Source: JAGLSB01 sp023135955
GTDB lineage: Bacteria; Bacteroidota; Bacteroidia; Bacteroidales; GCA-2748055
Length of the DNA: 8,444 nucleotides
Assembly (NCBI GenBank): GCA_030673645.1
Contig: DAOVIO010000168.1
Coordinates: 1-8,444, forward strand
Direction of reading: 5' to 3'
Below the pieces are notes generated by a model. That model did not search any database, was not told where the DNA came from, and saw nothing but the letters and a program-made list of their open reading frames with translations. Made by a program: the position numbers and the translations under genes. Below are positions 6,017 to 8,444 of the stretch, in pieces (within the stretch, counting starts at the first letter, position 1; the number at the start of each line of letters is the position of its first letter).

Positions 6017-8101
6017 ATGAAATCTATTAAATTCAATATACTCTTTTTTATTCTATTATTTCCTTTGCTTGCATACTCCCAGGAGGATACAATAACAAAT
6101 TTGAATGAGTATCTTAGTATTGTGGAAGCAAATCAGAATGTTGATACGCTCCTTTCTGTTGCAGTAAATATTTGGACTTCTGCTCCTGATTCCGCACTTG
6201 CTTATGCATTAGCTGCAAAGAAATTATCTATTGATCAAGGTAATAAACACAATGAAGCACAGGCGCTTAAAATTATTGGACTCTCCAGATATATGCTTGG
6301 TGAGATTGTTGGGTGTGCCAGGAGTTTTGAAGATGCGCTTAAAATTTTCGAAGAGATTAACTACAAAGAAGGCATTGCGAATATGTGCAGTAACCTTGGA
6401 GGCATATATACTCAGCAGGGATATGAAGTCAGAGCGCTGGAGATATCTATGAGAGCCAGAGATATTGCATTTGAAATTTCAGATACATTGACAATAGTCT
6501 CCGCCTTGAATAATATCGGATTGCTATATTCTAAAAAAGATGTTACAAAGGACCTTGCTCTAGAAAATTATAAAAGGGCACTCGAGTTAAGTGAAAGTGC
6601 AGGCATTAAGGATGGTATTGGATCACAGTCATTAAACATTGGCGAGATATATTTAAATCAGGGGAAGACAGAAGTAGCGCTTGAATACTTTCTTAAGTCA
6701 ATTGATGCATTTGAAGATATCAATTCTATTAACATAACAAATGCCCTGAATTATTTAGGGAAGGTATATGTTATATATGAGGATTACGACAGAGCCTTTC
6801 AATATCAACAGGAATCATTGGAGATTTCTAAAAGATTCGGAGCAAAACTTAATACAGCGGAAGCACTGTTGGCGTTGGCAGAGACATATTATATAACCGG
6901 AAAGTACAATAAGGCACTTGACTATAATGAACAGGCAAGGGTAATTGCTTCAGAAACTGGTGCGATATTCAGTGAGATGAGTGCCGTAGAGGCTCTGGCA
7001 AAAATTTATCACAGTTTATCGGATTTTGATAAAGCATATTCGTTCTTAACCAATGCGTGGGTACTGAAGGATTCAATTTATGCAGAGAAAAATCAGGAGC
7101 AAATAAACAAGTTGAGAATACAGTATGAACTTAATGATATGCTCCAGGAGAATGAATTTTTAAGAAGAGATATAGAGTTGCAGGCACTGAAGAATAGTCA
7201 ACAGAAGATATTTATATTGGCACTCTTCCTTGGAATTGGATTGACTTTCTTCTTTGTAATATTTCTGTTTCGTATGAATAAGCAGAAGAAGAAGAAGGCC
7301 AATGAAATATTGGGAGAGCAGAATATAATGATCTCAGGACAAAAGAAGGAAATCACCGACAGCATCAAGTATGCCAGCAGAATACAACGGGCTGTTTTAA
7401 CGCCTGAGGATGAGATTAGCAAGATGCTGCCTGACCATTTTATATTATATAGACCCAGGGATATTGTCAGTGGTGATTTTTACTGGATCACCAAGATAAA
7501 AGAACGCATCATGTGCATCAATGCAGATTGTACCGGTCATGGTGTTCCAGGAGCATTCATGAGCATGCTTGGAATTGCATTTCTGAATGAGATCATCAGT
7601 CGTAATCCAGATATTGATGCAAATGACTTATTGAATGAACTGCGAGATCATATCATTGATTCATTGAGGCAGAGAGGTAAAGCAGGAGGCAGTCAGGATG
7701 GAATGGATCTGGCTGCAATGATAATTGATAATAAGAAGTCATTGTTACAATTTGCAGGTGCAAATAATCCTCTCTTGCTATATAGAAAAGGGAAACTGAT
7801 AGAGTATAAGCCAGATAAGATGCCTATTGGAATTCATGAAAGAGCGGGAAAATCATTTACTAATCATATTATTAAGCTCAGAAAAAATGACGTTGTTTAT
7901 ACGTTTTCTGATGGATTCCCAGATCAGTTTGGCGGACCCAAAGGGAAGAAATTCATGACTAAAAATCTAAAGCATACTCTTGAGGATATACATAAAATTC
8001 CTATGTCTGATCAGAAGCTGAAACTTGAAAAAATCCTTGATGATTGGATGGCAGGTGTTGATCAAATCGATGATATTCTGGTAATTGGAATCAGGTTCTG
8101 A
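6017..8101 (+). CDS. Membrane-bound TPR sensor with cytoplasmic SpoIIE/PP2C-type phosphatase domain
   Basis: Predicted single-pass receptor-like Ser/Thr phosphatase. Residues 1-21 form a signal peptide or anchor (LLFPLLAYS before Gln22). About 78-352 holds seven TPR-like helix pairs at a 40-residue spacing (starts near 78, 117, 158, 200, 239, 279, 319), inferred to be periplasmic. A coiled-coil-like stalk runs 354-395 (EQINKLRIQYELND). The membrane helix is 398-418, followed by the cytoplasmic positive patch RMNKQKKKK. A linker helix (KKEITDSIKYASRIQRAVL) leads into the PPM/SpoIIE domain, about 465-694. Metal-binding acidic positions are recognisable: SGD (D487), ADCTGHGVPGAF (D504), FSDGFPDQFGG (D632) and QIDD (D685/D686), so it is probably active. 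In the family such phosphatases act on anti-sigma-factor antagonists or similar partners; none is encoded here, so the target is unknown. There is no Shine-Dalgarno (AAAAATTCG before ATG). An intrinsic terminator lies between it and the upstream gene. Confidence 0.92.
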   Translation: MKSIKFNILFFILLFPLLAYSQEDTITNLNEYLSIVEANQNVDTLLSVAVNIWTSAPDSALAYALAAKKLSIDQGNKHNEAQALKIIGLSRYMLGEIVGCARSFEDALKIFEEINYKEGIANMCSNLGGIYTQQGYEVRALEISMRARDIAFEISDTLTIVSALNNIGLLYSKKDVTKDLALENYKRALELSESAGIKDGIGSQSLNIGEIYLNQGKTEVALEYFLKSIDAFEDINSINITNALNYLGKVYVIYEDYDRAFQYQQESLEISKRFGAKLNTAEALLALAETYYITGKYNKALDYNEQARVIASETGAIFSEMSAVEALAKIYHSLSDFDKAYSFLTNAWVLKDSIYAEKNQEQINKLRIQYELNDMLQENEFLRRDIELQALKNSQQKIFILALFLGIGLTFFFVIFLFRMNKQKKKKANEILGEQNIMISGQKKEITDSIKYASRIQRAVLTPEDEISKMLPDHFILYRPRDIVSGDFYWITKIKERIMCINADCTGHGVPGAFMSMLGIAFLNEIISRNPDIDANDLLNELRDHIIDSLRQRGKAGGSQDGMDLAAMIIDNKKSLLQFAGANNPLLLYRKGKLIEYKPDKMPIGIHERAGKSFTNHIIKLRKNDVVYTFSDGFPDQFGGPKGKKFMTKNLKHTLEDIHKIPMSDQKLKLEKILDDWMAGVDQIDDILVIGIRF

Positions 8102-8181
8102 TCAATGCCATTATTACGACGCTGGGATTCATGACTGTTCAATTCGCTATTAACTGTGTGGGAAATAATTTCATTGGTAAA

Positions 8182-8217
8182 AGGAGGTGTTTGATGTGTT
8201 TAAAATCAAATACTCCT
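8182..8217. repeat. Strong inverted repeat downstream of the phosphatase gene
   Basis: The left arm 8182-8195 (AGGAGGTGTTTGAT) pairs with 8205-8217 (ATCAAATACTCCT), giving 13 pairs with one bulged G and one G-T pair around a 9-nt loop. On the plus strand it is not followed by a T run (GGACAG follows). On the minus strand it is followed by TTTT. It could act as a weak or Rho-assisted end for the upstream gene, as a minus-strand terminator, or be part of a mobile-element border. Confidence 0.55.
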
Positions 8218-8223
8218 GGACAG

Positions 8224-8269
8224 ATTGGTTTAAAAATTATGAGATAGAATTCTTAAATTTCTAACCAAT
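8224..8269. repeat. Imperfect inverted repeat just before the transposase remnant
   Basis: ATTGGTT at 8224-8230 is the reverse complement of AACCAAT at 8263-8269, with further partial pairing inside the 32-nt loop. It ends 13 bp before the ATG of the OrfA remnant. It could be a leader structure of the element or simply AT-rich chance pairing. I could not identify terminal inverted repeats of the element. Confidence 0.35.
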
Positions 8270-8282
8270 AAAAGTTCAGAAC

Positions 8283-8405
8283 ATGAATCAAGAAAAACAG
8301 ACCACAGAATCCAAGGTCAAAGAGATCCGCCGGCACACTCGTAAGAAGTACTCAGCAGAAGAGAAAATCAGGATTGTTATTGAACACAAGATACTAAACT
8401 TGTAA
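8283..8405 (+). pseudogene. Truncated IS3-family OrfA transposase remnant
   Basis: A 40-codon frame encodes MNQEKQTTESKVKE, then RRHTRKKYSAEEKIRIVIE at residues 16-34. This is the start of the helix-turn-helix region of IS3-family OrfA proteins, which normally continues with GLRGE-like sequence and a leucine zipper to about 90-100 residues. After E34 (position 8384) the homology stops; the frame reads HKILNL and ends at TAA. The break near 8385 implies an internal deletion or the insertion of another sequence, which the window edge prevents resolving. The segment around 8325-8345 is also noticeably richer in G+C than its surroundings. The protein would lack most of its DNA-binding domain and is presumably non-functional. 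Confidence 0.75.
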
Positions 8406-8444
8406 TAAATTATGAGAAGAACACAAAGGTCCGATTGTTTGATG

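Noticed and set aside
7198..7422. Minus-strand open frame at 7198-7422
   Set aside because: Shadow of the membrane helix and Lys-rich segment of the phosphatase gene on the other strand.
8412..8444. Possible start of a new plus-strand gene (ATG at 8412, MRRTQRSDCLM)
   Set aside because: Only 11 codons before the window ends and no recognisable motif; cannot be supported.

Overview
The window looks like a chromosomal segment of a Bacteroidota (Cytophaga-Flavobacterium-Bacteroides) bacterium. Four things point there: a SusC/RagA-type TonB-linked outer-membrane protein, a C-terminal Por-type (type IX) secretion sorting domain, MBG-type adhesin domains, and AT-rich intergenic DNA with A-rich leaders and no Shine-Dalgarno before the main starts. 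The order or genus cannot be resolved from this sequence.

Layout: (1) 1-843, minus strand: the first 281 codons of a SusC/RagA-like transporter that runs off the left edge. (2) 844-1451: a 608-bp AT-rich divergent intergenic region holding one good Bacteroidota-type promoter candidate (minus strand), two short hairpins and a 9-bp direct repeat. (3) 1452-5936, plus: a 1494-residue secreted multidomain serine peptidase. (4) 5960-5993: a clear intrinsic terminator. (5) 6017-8101, plus: a 694-residue receptor-like protein with an extracytoplasmic TPR domain, one membrane helix and a cytoplasmic SpoIIE/PP2C-type phosphatase domain. (6) 8102-8444: a non-coding stretch with two inverted repeats, then a broken remnant of an IS3-family OrfA transposase.

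The most interesting object is the peptidase. It carries a subtilisin-fold domain whose catalytic His appears to be replaced by Glu (D299/E345/S641). A roughly 90-residue Cys-to-Cys module occurs once right after the signal peptide and once just before the sorting domain. Inside the second of three MBG domains sits an array of 18 hexapeptides, G-[IV]-[AP]-M-[IL]-N, in three blocks (6, 5 and 7 units) separated by two related spacers. No two of the 18 DNA units are identical although the peptide is almost invariant, which indicates selection on the peptide rather than recent slippage.

There is no evidence that the genes form one pathway. The transporter is divergent, and the peptidase and phosphatase genes are separated by a terminator. 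The broad theme is cell-envelope and surface functions: nutrient import, a surface-attached or secreted peptidase/adhesin, and a membrane sensor.
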